Assembly (NCBI RefSeq): GCF_052065355.1
Contig: NZ_JBQHUF010000001.1
Location: 248,001 to 312,000, forward strand
Source: Flavonifractor sp052065355
GTDB lineage: Bacteria > Bacillota > Clostridia > Oscillospirales > Oscillospiraceae
DNA: 64,000 nucleotides
Reading direction: 5' to 3'
The position numbers and the translations under genes are program-made. Positions 55,587 through 64,000 of this stretch are shown one piece after another. The notes beneath the pieces were generated by a model that was not told the origin of the DNA, did no database searches, and was given only the letters and a program-made list of their open reading frames with translations. The first letter of the stretch is position 1; each line of letters begins with the position of its first letter.

Positions 55587-58500
55587 TTTTCGGTGGCAGT
55601 GCCGGTCAGCTCAATGATGGGGAAGGAGGATCCGTCTTCCCCACTCTCGGGGAAGCTGATCCAAAGGGTTTGGCTGGTGACCCGCTGGCTGTCGGCACTG
55701 GTAGTTTTGTCGGTGCGGTAGAGTACCGCGCGGATGGACAGAGGATAGGCGTCAGTTACGCCGTCCTTGGCGTTGAGATCGGCCTCAGCCTCCAGGTCGG
55801 GCACGAAGATAAAGAAGCCGTCACTGGTATCGCTGACCGCGCCGTCCTCGGGGATCTCAGCGAACATCAGACCATAGCCGTTCATGGCACGAGTGATGGT
55901 GGTGACCTCCTGATCCTCCCAGGCCTCGGCGGTGGTGTTGTACTCCGCCTCGATGGACACATAGTTGTAGGCGGGGTCACCGCGATAGGTGCCCAGGATC
56001 ACCAGCGTGCCAGCGGGGATCACGTCGTCCTTGCCCTCGCCGTAGCGGTAATCGTCCTTCAGAACGCCCACGGTGGCGTCCTCATAGAAGTCCACCCGGT
56101 CGCCGGGATAGTCCAGCAGTTCCAGCTGGGCGTCCTCAGGGATGCCGGTGATCTCCAGCACCGCTGCGTCGTAGGTCCAGATGCGGGTGTCGGAGGGGAC
56201 AGCGCCGGGCTTGTTGAAGTAAGCTACCACCTGGCTGCCAGACAGCTCGCCGGTTTTGGCGGAGGTCCACTCCTCAGCGTCAGCGTCCGCCTTCAGCCGA
56301 ACCGTGTAGGTGCCGGTCAACTCGGTGCCGGTCACCTTGATGCCGGTAACAGGGACAGAGGTGCCATCCTTCATGGTGATGGTCACAGTATCGTGGTCGC
56401 GGTCCAGGGTGTACAGATCGGAGCTGATGGTTTTGTCATAGGCGATCAGAACCTCGCTGCTCTCGGCAGCATCACCCTGATTGCCCAGCTTGTCCACGGG
56501 CATCACGGAGTAGGTGTAGGTCAGGTTGTTGGCCGCGCCCAGGTCGTCCACATAGGTGTCCTGGGTGGTGAAGGCAATGGCCTTGCCGTTGCGGCGAATC
56601 TCATAGCCCAGGATGTTTTCCCGGTCGGTGTGGCTGATGGTGAGGGTCACCTTGGAGCCGTCCACGGAGGAGGTAACGCTGGCGGAGCCCTCAGCGGCGT
56701 CGCCGCTGTTGATGCGGTAATTGCGGGAATCGTCGTTCAGGTACCAGATGGCACGCTCCTCGGTAGGATAGTCGTCCAGAATATCCTGGACGGCGTCGCT
56801 GAGAGTCATACCCCAACGGGTAAAGAACTCGGTGAGGTTGCGGTCGGCCACCTTGGAGGCGATGAGAGCCACCCGCTCGTCGTAGCTGTAACTGCTGTAC
56901 TCACCGGACTTCCAGGCCTTAAAGAAGGCGTTGTAGAAGGCCAGCGGCTGGCCGGCATTGTCGTAGGCCAGGTGGAGCTGCCAGTACATACCCAGCTGCA
57001 CAAACACATTGTTGGCGGTGCCGGGGCGGCTCTGGGCTACCTTGTTAAAGATTTCAGTCCAGCGGCCATCCTCGGTCAGACGGGTGTCCAGATGCATGGA
57101 GTTGCCGTCCCAGGCCTGGAGAGCCAGGGAGTAGATGTTGTTGGTGATTTCGGCCTTGCCCAGCTTGTCCATGTTGTGGCCGATCTCATGGGCGATGCCC
57201 CAGCCGAACAGGCCGTTGGCCTTGCCCGCGCCGGTGGCGGAGGTGGGCTTGCCCTGAACCAGGGCAGCGGTGGAGCCGTACTCCACGCCGATGTGGTTTC
57301 CGGCGGCGTACATGAAGGCGCCGGCGAACATGCGCATGTAGCGGATGTTCTGGCGGGTAGTTATGGGATACTGGTAATCAGCCAGATCGGTGTCGGCATC
57401 AATGATGCCCTGGACCTTGTTGGCAATGAAGAGCTCTTCCTCCCAGGCCAGGATGTTCTGGTACATGACATCCACCATTTCCTCCTGACCATTGCCCACG
57501 CCCTTGAGGCCGGAGAGCACCTGGTCGGCGGGGAGGGAGAGAAGCACGCTGGGGGTGGAGATCTCAGTGGCGTTGCGGATGGTGACCTTCCAGGACTCGC
57601 CGGAGATGCCGGACTGGGAGAGTGTCTCCACCAGAGCGGACAGCTCCTGGATGTAGGCGCGGATGGCGTCCTTCCGCTGGGTCTCGTTCAGGGTGTACCA
57701 ATTGGACAGCTCCAGCACCGGCATGGAGAAGACATTGCTGTCTCCACGGACCTGGATCTTGATCTGCTCGGGATGACTGCCGCCGTAGGTCAGGTAGAGC
57801 ATGCCGCCCCGGGTGTCGCTGAGATTGCCGATCTGCTGTACAGTAATATAGTTTCGGCCGTTTTTCAGTGCCACGGGAGTGCCCTTCCATACGCCGGACT
57901 CGCCGTAGTACTGGGTGGGCACCACATAGACGGTAGCGTCGTCGGGCAGCTGGGCGTAGACAGCCACAGTGGCGCCTGCCCGAGCGGTGACGCCCAGAGG
58001 CTGCAGATCGCTGGCAGTCTGGCCGGCAGCCTGATCGGCGGCAGCGGAAGTGCTGCGGCTCTGGAAGTCGTTTTTCACTACGCCCAGTGCGTCATCGTTC
58101 TGTTCCAGCAAAGCCTGGGCCAGGGCCAGTTCGTCCTGAAGCCGGGCCACATCCAGGTAGTAGCTGCTCAGAGCGGAGAGCCGGGTCCGGAGCGCAGCGA
58201 TGTCGTCGGCGTCCACATCACCCTTCAGAGCGGTGAAGGAGCCATCGGTAAAGAGGTCGGCGATCTCCGTGGAAAGAGTGTCACTGTCGTAGAAGGCGAT
58301 CTCGGAGATGCTGACCCGGGGACCGCCGGTCTTTTCACCCAGACTCAGGGTCACGCTCTTGACGCCTTCAGTCTCAGGGAAGGGGAGGATGTAGTAATTG
58401 CTGCCGGTGATATTGATCCCGCTGCGATAATAAGTCGCCAGCGTTTCACCGCTCTCACCCTTGAGGGTAACGGTAAAATTATCGATCCGGTTTTTATAGG

Positions 58501-60442
58501 CGGTGCTCAGATAGGGTACCAGCAGCAGGTAGTTCATGCTGTGGGTATCCCGGAAGGTATAGGTAATGTTGCTGTCATACCAGTAGTTGGCGGCGATCCA
58601 GTAAGTGTTGGGGTCCCCGTCGACCAGATCATTCACCGTAAACTCGGGGCAGAGGGACTTGTTCACGTTGCTGGGGTCCTTCATAACGATGGAAGTGATC
58701 TCACCGTTGTCAATACGGTTGGTTTCGGGCAGGTTGGGCATTTCAAAGCCCTCCTTGTCCGGGGTGCCGGTGGCAGTGGCGGAGTAGGGGCCAAGGCCCT
58801 TGTGGTTGCCTGCCTTCACCGCCACCTCATAGACCGTGCTGTTGGTCAGACCGGTGATAGCGGTACTGGTGGAGGTAGTAGTGCCGCTCCAGGCGATGAA
58901 CTCAGAGGCGCCCTGCTCCCGGTAAAACACCTGGTAGTAGGTGGCGTCCTTGGTCTTGCCCCAGCTCACTCGCAGAGAGCTGTCGGCGCTCTCCACCTTC
59001 AGGTTGGAGGGAGCACCGGGGACGCTGGCGGCCAGAGGCGTAGCGGACAAAATGGCGGAGGGAGTGCCGCTCCAGTCACCGTTGGTGGCGGTGACCTGGA
59101 AGTAATAGGTAGTGCCGTTCTCCAGATCAGAGAGGACAGCGCGGTTGGCGCTGACGCCAGCGGTCTTATTCAGGGCGTTCTTGCTGGTACCGTACTTGAC
59201 CGTGTAGCCGGTGACGTTGGCTACGCTGTCCCATACCAGGGTGATTTCCCCGTCGCCGGCGGTAGCAGCCAGATTCTTTACCTGCGTGTCCGCCGTCTGG
59301 GAATCAGAAACCACATCCTTCAGGAACTCAATCTGACTGACGGTGGCGTAGGTGGGTGCGGAGCCGGACTGACCTTCCACCTTGCTTACGGTGATGGTGA
59401 CCTTCTTGACTGCCACCTTATTACCCAGGTTAATGGTGACTACCGTCTGCCCGGCGGTCCGGCTGATGGCGTGGGTGCCGGCGGGAGCGGAGACATCAAA
59501 GTCCACGTTCAGGATCTGGCCGTCCTCGGTCTCCACCTGAGCGGTACCGGCCTGAATGGCACCGTCAGTACTGGGAGAGGTGATAGAGATCTCGCTCATG
59601 GTAACGGCTTCCTCAAAGGCAATGGGAATAGACAGCGCCTCACCCTCGGAAGCAGGGGCCAAAGTGACCGGGGCGGTGGAAGCGGTAAACAGGTCCTCCA
59701 GCTTGCCCTCGGTAATGGTCACCACCGAATCATCCACCGAGGGAGTCACGATGGCGGTAGTAGACATAATGGCGGGAGTGCCGGACAGGTCCATCATCTT
59801 ATTGACATAAGACAGATCGACCACATTTACCTTTCCGTCGCCGTTCAGGTCGTAAATGGCCAGTGTTTCGGCATCGCTGGCACCCAGGTGGGCGTCCAGA
59901 GCGTCCCGGTCGGCGCTGTCCACGGCGCCGCTGCCATTCACGTCGCCCAGGGAGAAGGTGCCATCATCGGTGCTCATGAGCACGTGCTGGGAATAGTCTC
60001 TCAGAGTGACAGAGGTGGAGCAGGGGGCATAGCCTGTGCCGGTCACAGTCATGGTATAGGTCCCGAGAGCCAGGCCGGAGATGGTGGCGCGGTAGGAGCC
60101 AATCTGCTGTTCTGTGGTCAGGGGAGAACCTTGACTATTCAAGGTTTCCGTGGTGACGGACAGATCGCCGGCATCGGCGGTGCCGTCCCATAAATGAACA
60201 ACGGCGACAGATTCATCGCTGCTGTTGGTCAAAGTAATCTGTATCTTGCGGTTTCTCACCTCTTCGGCTCTTTGGGGAAGCGCAAAAGCCAGGGTCAGGG
60301 AGATGGAGCCGGTGGCCTGAGTGGTCTGCTGCACTGTGTGCTCCTGCACTCCTGCAGCGGAGGCAGCGGGCAGCCATGCGGTGCATGAGCTGGCGAGTGT
60401 CGCCAGGCAGAGCAGGCCAGAAATGGCGCGGCGGGGATGCAT
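55583..60442 (-). CDS. Large secreted M60-type metallopeptidase with dockerin, FN3 and F5/8C domains
   Basis: About 1619 residues. In order: a signal peptide; a beta domain; two calcium-loop repeats of dockerin type I style at 166-217 (GDVNGSGAVDSADRDAL and YDLNGDGKVNVVDLSYV); a discoidin-like region; two FN3 domains (about 385-565); a second F5/8-type domain (ITYTFRDTHSMNYLLLVPYL); a helical N-subdomain; and the M60 peptidase with zinc motif HEIGHNMDKLG near 1085. Further beta domains end the protein. M60 enzymes cut glycosylated proteins such as mucins. ATG 60442 is preferred; AAGGAAGG lies 12 bases upstream. It is coupled to the SLH gene. Confidence 0.88.
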   Translation of the reverse strand: MHPRRAISGLLCLATLASSCTAWLPAASAAGVQEHTVQQTTQATGSISLTLAFALPQRAEEVRNRKIQITLTNSSDESVAVVHLWDGTADAGDLSVTTETLNSQGSPLTTEQQIGSYRATISGLALGTYTMTVTGTGYAPCSTSVTLRDYSQHVLMSTDDGTFSLGDVNGSGAVDSADRDALDAHLGASDAETLAIYDLNGDGKVNVVDLSYVNKMMDLSGTPAIMSTTAIVTPSVDDSVVTITEGKLEDLFTASTAPVTLAPASEGEALSIPIAFEEAVTMSEISITSPSTDGAIQAGTAQVETEDGQILNVDFDVSAPAGTHAISRTAGQTVVTINLGNKVAVKKVTITVSKVEGQSGSAPTYATVSQIEFLKDVVSDSQTADTQVKNLAATAGDGEITLVWDSVANVTGYTVKYGTSKNALNKTAGVSANRAVLSDLENGTTYYFQVTATNGDWSGTPSAILSATPLAASVPGAPSNLKVESADSSLRVSWGKTKDATYYQVFYREQGASEFIAWSGTTTSTSTAITGLTNSTVYEVAVKAGNHKGLGPYSATATGTPDKEGFEMPNLPETNRIDNGEITSIVMKDPSNVNKSLCPEFTVNDLVDGDPNTYWIAANYWYDSNITYTFRDTHSMNYLLLVPYLSTAYKNRIDNFTVTLKGESGETLATYYRSGINITGSNYYILPFPETEGVKSVTLSLGEKTGGPRVSISEIAFYDSDTLSTEIADLFTDGSFTALKGDVDADDIAALRTRLSALSSYYLDVARLQDELALAQALLEQNDDALGVVKNDFQSRSTSAAADQAAGQTASDLQPLGVTARAGATVAVYAQLPDDATVYVVPTQYYGESGVWKGTPVALKNGRNYITVQQIGNLSDTRGGMLYLTYGGSHPEQIKIQVRGDSNVFSMPVLELSNWYTLNETQRKDAIRAYIQELSALVETLSQSGISGESWKVTIRNATEISTPSVLLSLPADQVLSGLKGVGNGQEEMVDVMYQNILAWEEELFIANKVQGIIDADTDLADYQYPITTRQNIRYMRMFAGAFMYAAGNHIGVEYGSTAALVQGKPTSATGAGKANGLFGWGIAHEIGHNMDKLGKAEITNNIYSLALQAWDGNSMHLDTRLTEDGRWTEIFNKVAQSRPGTANNVFVQLGMYWQLHLAYDNAGQPLAFYNAFFKAWKSGEYSSYSYDERVALIASKVADRNLTEFFTRWGMTLSDAVQDILDDYPTEERAIWYLNDDSRNYRINSGDAAEGSASVTSSVDGSKVTLTISHTDRENILGYEIRRNGKAIAFTTQDTYVDDLGAANNLTYTYSVMPVDKLGNQGDAAESSEVLIAYDKTISSDLYTLDRDHDTVTITMKDGTSVPVTGIKVTGTELTGTYTVRLKADADAEEWTSAKTGELSGSQVVAYFNKPGAVPSDTRIWTYDAAVLEITGIPEDAQLELLDYPGDRVDFYEDATVGVLKDDYRYGEGKDDVIPAGTLVILGTYRGDPAYNYVSIEAEYNTTAEAWEDQEVTTITRAMNGYGLMFAEIPEDGAVSDTSDGFFIFVPDLEAEADLNAKDGVTDAYPLSIRAVLYRTDKTTSADSQRVTSQTLWISFPESGEDGSSFPIIELTGTATEK

Positions 60443-60483
60443 CAAATTAGTCAACCTTCCTTTCTGTTTGGTGCCAGGAATAT

Positions 60484-60543
60484 GTTACGTCATATTGGAT
60501 GACATAACGTGGGCATTATACCTGATGAATTTTCCAGAGACAA
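60484..60543 (-). promoter_or_regulatory. M60-SLH promoter with long palindromic operator
   Basis: On the minus strand TTGTCT (60543-60538), a 17-bp spacer and TATAAT (60520-60515). From the expected start site, GTTATGTCAT-CCAAT-ATGACGTAAC (60508-60484) is a 25-bp palindrome with one mismatch. The position suits a repressor or an inducible switch. Confidence 0.75.
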
Positions 60544-60632
60544 GGCTTATTTGGTTATCATTTCTATTTTTGTAGGAGGTGGTAAAAAAACATATAAAAC
60601 CTACTTTTATTATATGATATTGCACAACGAAA

Positions 60633-60667
60633 AACGGGCGGCGGTGCCGAACGCACCGCCGCCCGTT
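60633..60667 (-). terminator. Terminator of the 61036-60680 gene
   Basis: AACGGGCGGCGGTGC/GCACCGCCGCCCGTT, a 15-bp stem, followed by T-rich sequence on the minus strand. Confidence 0.88.
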
Positions 60668-60679
60668 GGGGACAGAATT

Positions 60680-61036
60680 TTAGAATGCCTGCTGGTCATC
60701 GTCGTGGTCGGAATCGAGGTTTTCCGCGGCTTCCGCAGCTTCTGCTGCTTCCCGTTCCAGATCGTCCAACTCAGCCAGACGGCGGCGGAGAGCCTCCCGC
60801 TGGTCGGCGTCCATCTGTGATACCTGCCGGTCGAACTGCTCCTCCCGGCGGCGCTGGGCGTCCTGCTGATACTTTTCCTGGAGCTCAGCGCCGTATTTCC
60901 GGCCTTCCTCTACAGCCACTGCGCCCTTTTCCACCAGAACCTTTCCGGCCTTTCCAGCCTGTTCTACTGCAATGGCAGCCAGGCCCACGCCCGCCAGCCC
61001 GATGTTGGTCAAAACCTTGCCGATATCTTCTATCAT
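60680..61036 (-). CDS. Small coiled-coil protein of unknown function
   Basis: 118 residues. A hydrophobic N-terminal half (KVLTNIGLAGVGLAAIAVEQ) leads to a long charged coiled coil (LQEKYQQDAQRRREEQ, ALRRRLAELDDLEREAAEAA) and an acidic end. It resembles phasin-like or DUF-type helical proteins, without a clear match. AAGGAGG lies before ATG 61036; a longer start at 61063 is less likely. Stand-alone gene. Confidence 0.68.
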   Translation of the reverse strand: MIEDIGKVLTNIGLAGVGLAAIAVEQAGKAGKVLVEKGAVAVEEGRKYGAELQEKYQQDAQRRREEQFDRQVSQMDADQREALRRRLAELDDLEREAAEAAEAAENLDSDHDDDQQAF

Positions 61037-61180
61037 AGCAAATGCCTCCTTAATAATATGCACTGATTCAAATGCCGTCGTTGGATTTCTGATCTTAGTA
61101 TATACAGAAAAGCGAAAAATGTCTTTGTAATTCTATGAACAATGGATTAAAAATGGATAAAAGAGTCGGCCGCATTCCTC

Positions 61181-61209
61181 TTGTGAAGGAGGGCCAGACG
61201 TAGTATAAT
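61181..61209 (+). promoter_or_regulatory. Promoter of alr
   Basis: TTGTGA (61181-61186), a 17-bp spacer and TATAAT (61204-61209), 36 bp before the alr start. Confidence 0.65.
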
Positions 61210-61245
61210 CAAAAGCACGATTTGGATCAGCGAAGAGGATGACAC

Positions 61246-62373
61246 ATGAAACAGACACAGACACGGACTTGGGCAGAGATCAGTCTTTCCAATTTGGAGC
61301 ATAATTACCGTACACTGCGCGCCATGCTGCCCCATGGCTGCCGCTTTGTCGGCGTGGTGAAGGCGGACGCCTACGGCCATGGTGCGGTGCCGGTGGGCCG
61401 GCGGCTGGAGGCACTGGGAGCGGAATATCTGGCAGTGGCCTGCCTGGACGAGGCCCTGGAGCTGCGCCAAGCGGGGATCAAAACCCCCATTCTGATCTTG
61501 GGCTATACTCCGGTAGAGCGAGCGGGAGCTCTGCTGGAGGAGAATATCACTCAGACCGTCTACGACCTGGATACCGCCCGGGCACTGTCCAGCTTGGCGG
61601 AGCAGGCGGGCAAGTCTCTGAAGATCCATGTGAAAGCGGATACCGGCATGTCCCGGCTGGGTTGGCTGTGTGATAAGGAGCATCTGGCGGAGACCGTGGA
61701 TACCATCTGCCAGGTGTGTGCGCTGCCCGGGCTGACGGCGGAGGGAATCTACACCCATTTTGCCAATGCTGATGGGGACGAGGGCTATACGATGGCTCAG
61801 TTCACCCGGTTCCTGGATCTGCTGGAGTCGCTGAAGGCACGGGGCGTGACGTTTGCCATCCGTCATTGTGCGGCCAGTGCCGCTGTGTTAAACTATCCCT
61901 GTACCTATCTGGATATGGTGCGCCCCGGCATTGCCCTGTATGGCCACTATCCCGATCCATCCTGCGAGGGACTGGATGGCCCCGGCCTGCGGCCGGTGAT
62001 GACTCTGAAGACCCGGGTGGCGTCGGTGAAGGATGTACCGGCGGGTACTCCGGTGAGTTATGGCTGCACCCATGTGCTGGAGCGTGATACCCGTCTGGCG
62101 GCCCTGACCATCGGCTATGCCGACGGCCTGCCCCGGCTGGCCTCTGACCGCTGGCAGGTGGAGATCCACGGGCAGCGAGTGCCCATTGTGGGCCGGGTGT
62201 GCATGGATATGTGTATGGTGGATGTGACCGGGCTGGACGTAGTGCCGGGAGATGAGGCGGAAGTCTTTGGGGAACATGTCCCGGTGGAGGAGCTGGCCGA
62301 TCTGGCAGGTACTATCCAGTATGAGCTGCTGTGTGCGGTATCCCCTCGGGTCCACCGGGAATACCGGGACTGA
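61246..62373 (+). CDS. alr: Alanine racemase
   Basis: 375 residues, fold type III PLP enzyme. The PLP lysine is in FVGVVKADAYGHGAVPVG. The opposing catalytic tyrosine is in PVSYGCTHVL, followed by LTIGYADGLPR and VGRVCMDMCMVDVT. It makes D-alanine for peptidoglycan. Length and motifs are normal. GAGGATGACAC precedes ATG 61246. The next gene is a mazF-type toxin, as in the alr-ndoAI order of Bacillus, but the antitoxin is not seen. Confidence 0.96.
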   Translation: MKQTQTRTWAEISLSNLEHNYRTLRAMLPHGCRFVGVVKADAYGHGAVPVGRRLEALGAEYLAVACLDEALELRQAGIKTPILILGYTPVERAGALLEENITQTVYDLDTARALSSLAEQAGKSLKIHVKADTGMSRLGWLCDKEHLAETVDTICQVCALPGLTAEGIYTHFANADGDEGYTMAQFTRFLDLLESLKARGVTFAIRHCAASAAVLNYPCTYLDMVRPGIALYGHYPDPSCEGLDGPGLRPVMTLKTRVASVKDVPAGTPVSYGCTHVLERDTRLAALTIGYADGLPRLASDRWQVEIHGQRVPIVGRVCMDMCMVDVTGLDVVPGDEAEVFGEHVPVEELADLAGTIQYELLCAVSPRVHREYRD

Positions 62374-62574
62374 AGCGCACCAGCCGACAAAACCCGGCAT
62401 ACAATGGGCCGGGGAGGAAGCGCCGGCACAGCGGCGGAGTATGAGACGCCCGCCTGTTTTTTGCAGGCAGCGGGTATAAATCCCGCCGCCCCGTGGGAAA
62501 ATCATAGTGACCGCGTTACATAGGCCGTGGCCGTGTGACGCAGGTGACTATTTTCCGGCGGAGTGTGAGCTTTT

Positions 62575-62940
62575 GTGGATAACAGCGTAAAACGCGGAGA
62601 TATCTTTTATGCCGACCTGAGCCCCGTGGTGGGCAGCGAGCAGGGGGGCGTGCGTCCGGTGCTGATCGTGCAGAACGACACCGGCAACCGGCACAGTCCC
62701 ACGGTGATTGCCGCCGCTATCACCTCTCAGACCGGCAAGGCCCGACTGCCCACCCACATCGAGCTCTCGGCCAACACCTACGGACTGCCTAAGGAGTCGG
62801 TGGTGCTGCTGGAACAGATCCGGACGCTGGACAAACGGCGGCTGAGAGAGCATATGGGCCGGCTGGACGAAGCGCAGATGCAGCGGGTAGACAACGCCAT
62901 CGCGGTCAGCTTCGGACTGCACACGGACACGTTGGTGTAA
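62575..62940 (+). CDS. MazF/EndoA-type mRNA interferase
   Basis: 121 residues of the PemK/MazF barrel: VKRGDIFYADLSPVVGSEQG, RPVLIVQNDTGNRHSPTVI, TSQTGKARLPTHIEL, SVVLLEQIRTLDKRRL. These ribonucleases cut mRNA at short sequences. The catalytic Arg and Thr of EndoA-type enzymes are present. GTG 62575 is used, with GGAG upstream. No antitoxin frame is found in the 200 bp between alr and this gene, which carry only a weak hairpin near 62450. Confidence 0.93.
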   Translation: MDNSVKRGDIFYADLSPVVGSEQGGVRPVLIVQNDTGNRHSPTVIAAAITSQTGKARLPTHIELSANTYGLPKESVVLLEQIRTLDKRRLREHMGRLDEAQMQRVDNAIAVSFGLHTDTLV

Positions 62941-62945
62941 ATCAG

Positions 62946-62974
62946 GTGGGGCCGTCTGAACGGCGGCCCCACAT
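62946..62974 (+). terminator. Terminator of the mazF-type gene
   Basis: GTGGGGCCG/CGGCCCCAC stem right after the stop, with only a short T/A tail. Confidence 0.55.
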
Positions 62975-62992
62975 TTAGAAATGGAGGTACAT

Positions 62993-63556
62993 ATGAAGAA
63001 AAAAGCGTTGCCCGTCCGACTGATTTCCGGCGGCTTGGTGACTCTGGCCCTGGTGGGGGTGGCGGTGGCTGCCGGTCAGCAGGGCAGCCAATCTGACCCG
63101 CTGATCACCCTGAGCTACCTGGAGAAGCAGGTAACTCCCTCCATCCTGTCCCAGGTAGACAGTAAGGTAGCCGCAAAGCAGACCGAGCTGGAGAAAAAGC
63201 TGGAGACCGTGACGGAGAGCTATGTGAAAGAGGTAGAGGACAAACTGGCCGCTTCCGGTGGGACAAGCACCGGCGGACAGACGGGTACCGGCAGCGCTGT
63301 TTATGAGGTGGTTACCCTCAATGCGGGGCAGACCCTGACCGGTGGAGCGGCCTGTGAGTTTCTGCTTCGCAGCGGTACTGCCACCTGTGTCTCCGATTCA
63401 TCTCCCGGCCTGGTGGATATGACCGATGGGACCACACTGGCAAACGGTGGAGCCCTGAAAGCCAATCATCTTTATCTTGGTACCATAGAGGGACGGGGAG
63501 TGAAGGCCTCAACCTCGGTGACCATTATGGTGCGTGGGAGCTATACCATCAAATAA
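62993..63556 (+). CDS. Secreted coiled-coil protein of unknown function
   Basis: 187 residues. A signal peptide (LISGGLVTLALVGVAVAAG) is followed by LITLSYLEKQVTPSILSQ and a coiled coil (VAAKQTELEKKLETVTESYV). A Gly/Thr linker leads to a small beta domain (YEVVTLNAGQTLTGGAACEF). It resembles a family conserved in Oscillospirales, whose role is unknown to me. GGAGGT precedes ATG 62993. Stand-alone, with its own terminator. Confidence 0.72.
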   Translation: MKKKALPVRLISGGLVTLALVGVAVAAGQQGSQSDPLITLSYLEKQVTPSILSQVDSKVAAKQTELEKKLETVTESYVKEVEDKLAASGGTSTGGQTGTGSAVYEVVTLNAGQTLTGGAACEFLLRSGTATCVSDSSPGLVDMTDGTTLANGGALKANHLYLGTIEGRGVKASTSVTIMVRGSYTIK

Positions 63557-63560
63557 TCTT

Positions 63561-63590
63561 GAGGGCGCACGAGATCCGTGCGCCCTCTTT
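63561..63590 (+). terminator. Terminator of the secreted coiled-coil gene
   Basis: GAGGGCGCACG/CGTGCGCCCTC, an 11-bp stem, followed by TTTGTG. Confidence 0.8.
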
Positions 63591-63649
63591 GTGCATTTCC
63601 GTCCATCCTGTCCGCATAACATGAAGGTGAGAGAAAGGGGGGCGGCGGC

Positions 63650-64000
63650 ATGGAACGGCGGTTTTCACTGGAGGGCGGCCGGGGGTGGCTGACCGTCCGG
63701 GATTCCCAGGGGCGCGCGGAATGTAAAGGCGAATTGCCTGACGATAAAAATGGGCTTTATAAAGGATGGCTTGCCGGTCCTGGTGGCAAAGTACTACTGG
63801 GTACCTTCGTGCCCGAGCAGGGCACACTGCGGTTGTCCCGTACCATGAGTATTGCCGAGCTGGAGCGGCAGGGGGCCTGGCCGCCCACCGGTGGGGAAGC
63901 GGTACTGGCCTATGCAGTGAGGCGGGAGCGTGAGAAGCCGTCTCTGCCTGCGGGCTGGAGCCGGATAGCCGAGCCGGCCCGTCTGATGGGGGAGCCTCTG
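63650..64000 (+). CDS. Unknown protein, cut by the window edge
   Basis: An open frame starts MERRFSLEGGRGWLTVRDSQ at ATG 63650, with AAAGGGGGG upstream, and runs to the end of the window without a stop (117 residues seen). The start looks like a small beta-rich, cytoplasmic domain (LYKGWLAGPGGKVLLGTFVP), then LSRTMSIAELERQGAWPPTG. No family is recognised. Confidence 0.65.
   Translation, partial: MERRFSLEGGRGWLTVRDSQGRAECKGELPDDKNGLYKGWLAGPGGKVLLGTFVPEQGTLRLSRTMSIAELERQGAWPPTGGEAVLAYAVRREREKPSLPAGWSRIAEPARLMGEPL

Noticed and set aside
55670..60193. Plus-strand frame of about 1500 codons opposite the M60 gene
   Set aside because: Composition is the antisense shadow of a biased gene, and the minus-strand product has clear domains.

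Overview
The window looks like the chromosome of a gut Firmicute of the Oscillospirales (Flavonifractor/Lawsonibacter-like). It has a high-GC clostridial gene style, GGAGG-type ribosome sites, a long clostridial SRP RNA with an Alu domain, SLH-domain surface proteins, a CsoR-controlled copper ATPase and a BMP-type nucleoside ABC transporter. The genus is an inference from protein flavour, not a measurement.

Region 1 (1-9.64 kb) is accessory and partly decayed. It holds a MarR/MATE pair with a nonsense codon and a deletion, an intact MarR-FUSC exporter operon with a clear promoter and operator, a wrecked acyl-CoA dehydrogenase, and a frameshifted integrase-like fragment. Then comes a co-directional cassette: a PD-(D/E)XK-like protein, a DUF6884 + GIY-YIG protein, an SF2 helicase + HNH protein, a small unknown protein and a DRYxGDIGD-family protein. 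It looks like an undescribed nuclease/defence cassette whose helicase is broken here. The region ends at a 57-bp copy of the 3' part of tRNA-Ala.

Region 2 (9.64-15.4 kb) has a MATE exporter + old yellow enzyme operon. Its divergent MerR regulator sits between two promoters with 19-bp spacers. A TSCPD-domain protein and lysS follow.

Region 3 (15.45-24.86 kb) is an integrative mobilizable element: DUF6809 protein, an unknown 289-aa protein, a 1009-aa homologue of RNA-dependent RNA polymerases/YonO with a DYDGD catalytic motif, a RepA-like ATPase, MobC, a relaxase with a nested out-of-frame gene, a small protein and a large serine recombinase. It abuts an intact tRNA-Ala(CGC). Upstream of that tRNA lie two tandem copies of its 5' end.

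Region 4 (25.2-35.7 kb) is core metabolism: SRP RNA, dnaX, ybaB, a YoaK-type membrane protein, a DUF362 ferredoxin, deoC and a complete nucleoside ABC importer.

Region 5 (35.7-61.0 kb) is almost all on the minus strand: MATE, an SLH surface protein, copA-csoR, DUF378, an EamA transporter, an NlpC/P60 hydrolase, a Gpi18-like glycosyltransferase, rpoB-rpoC, and a translationally coupled pair of a dockerin-bearing M60 peptidase and an SLH protein behind a promoter with a strong palindromic operator. Region 6 (61-64 kb) is alr, a mazF-type toxin without a visible antitoxin, a secreted coiled-coil protein and a gene cut by the window edge.

The most interesting items are the RdRP/YonO-like polymerase with its partner on a mobilizable element, the decayed helicase-HNH/GIY-YIG cassette, the tRNA-Ala repeat structures, and the dockerin-M60/SLH pair.
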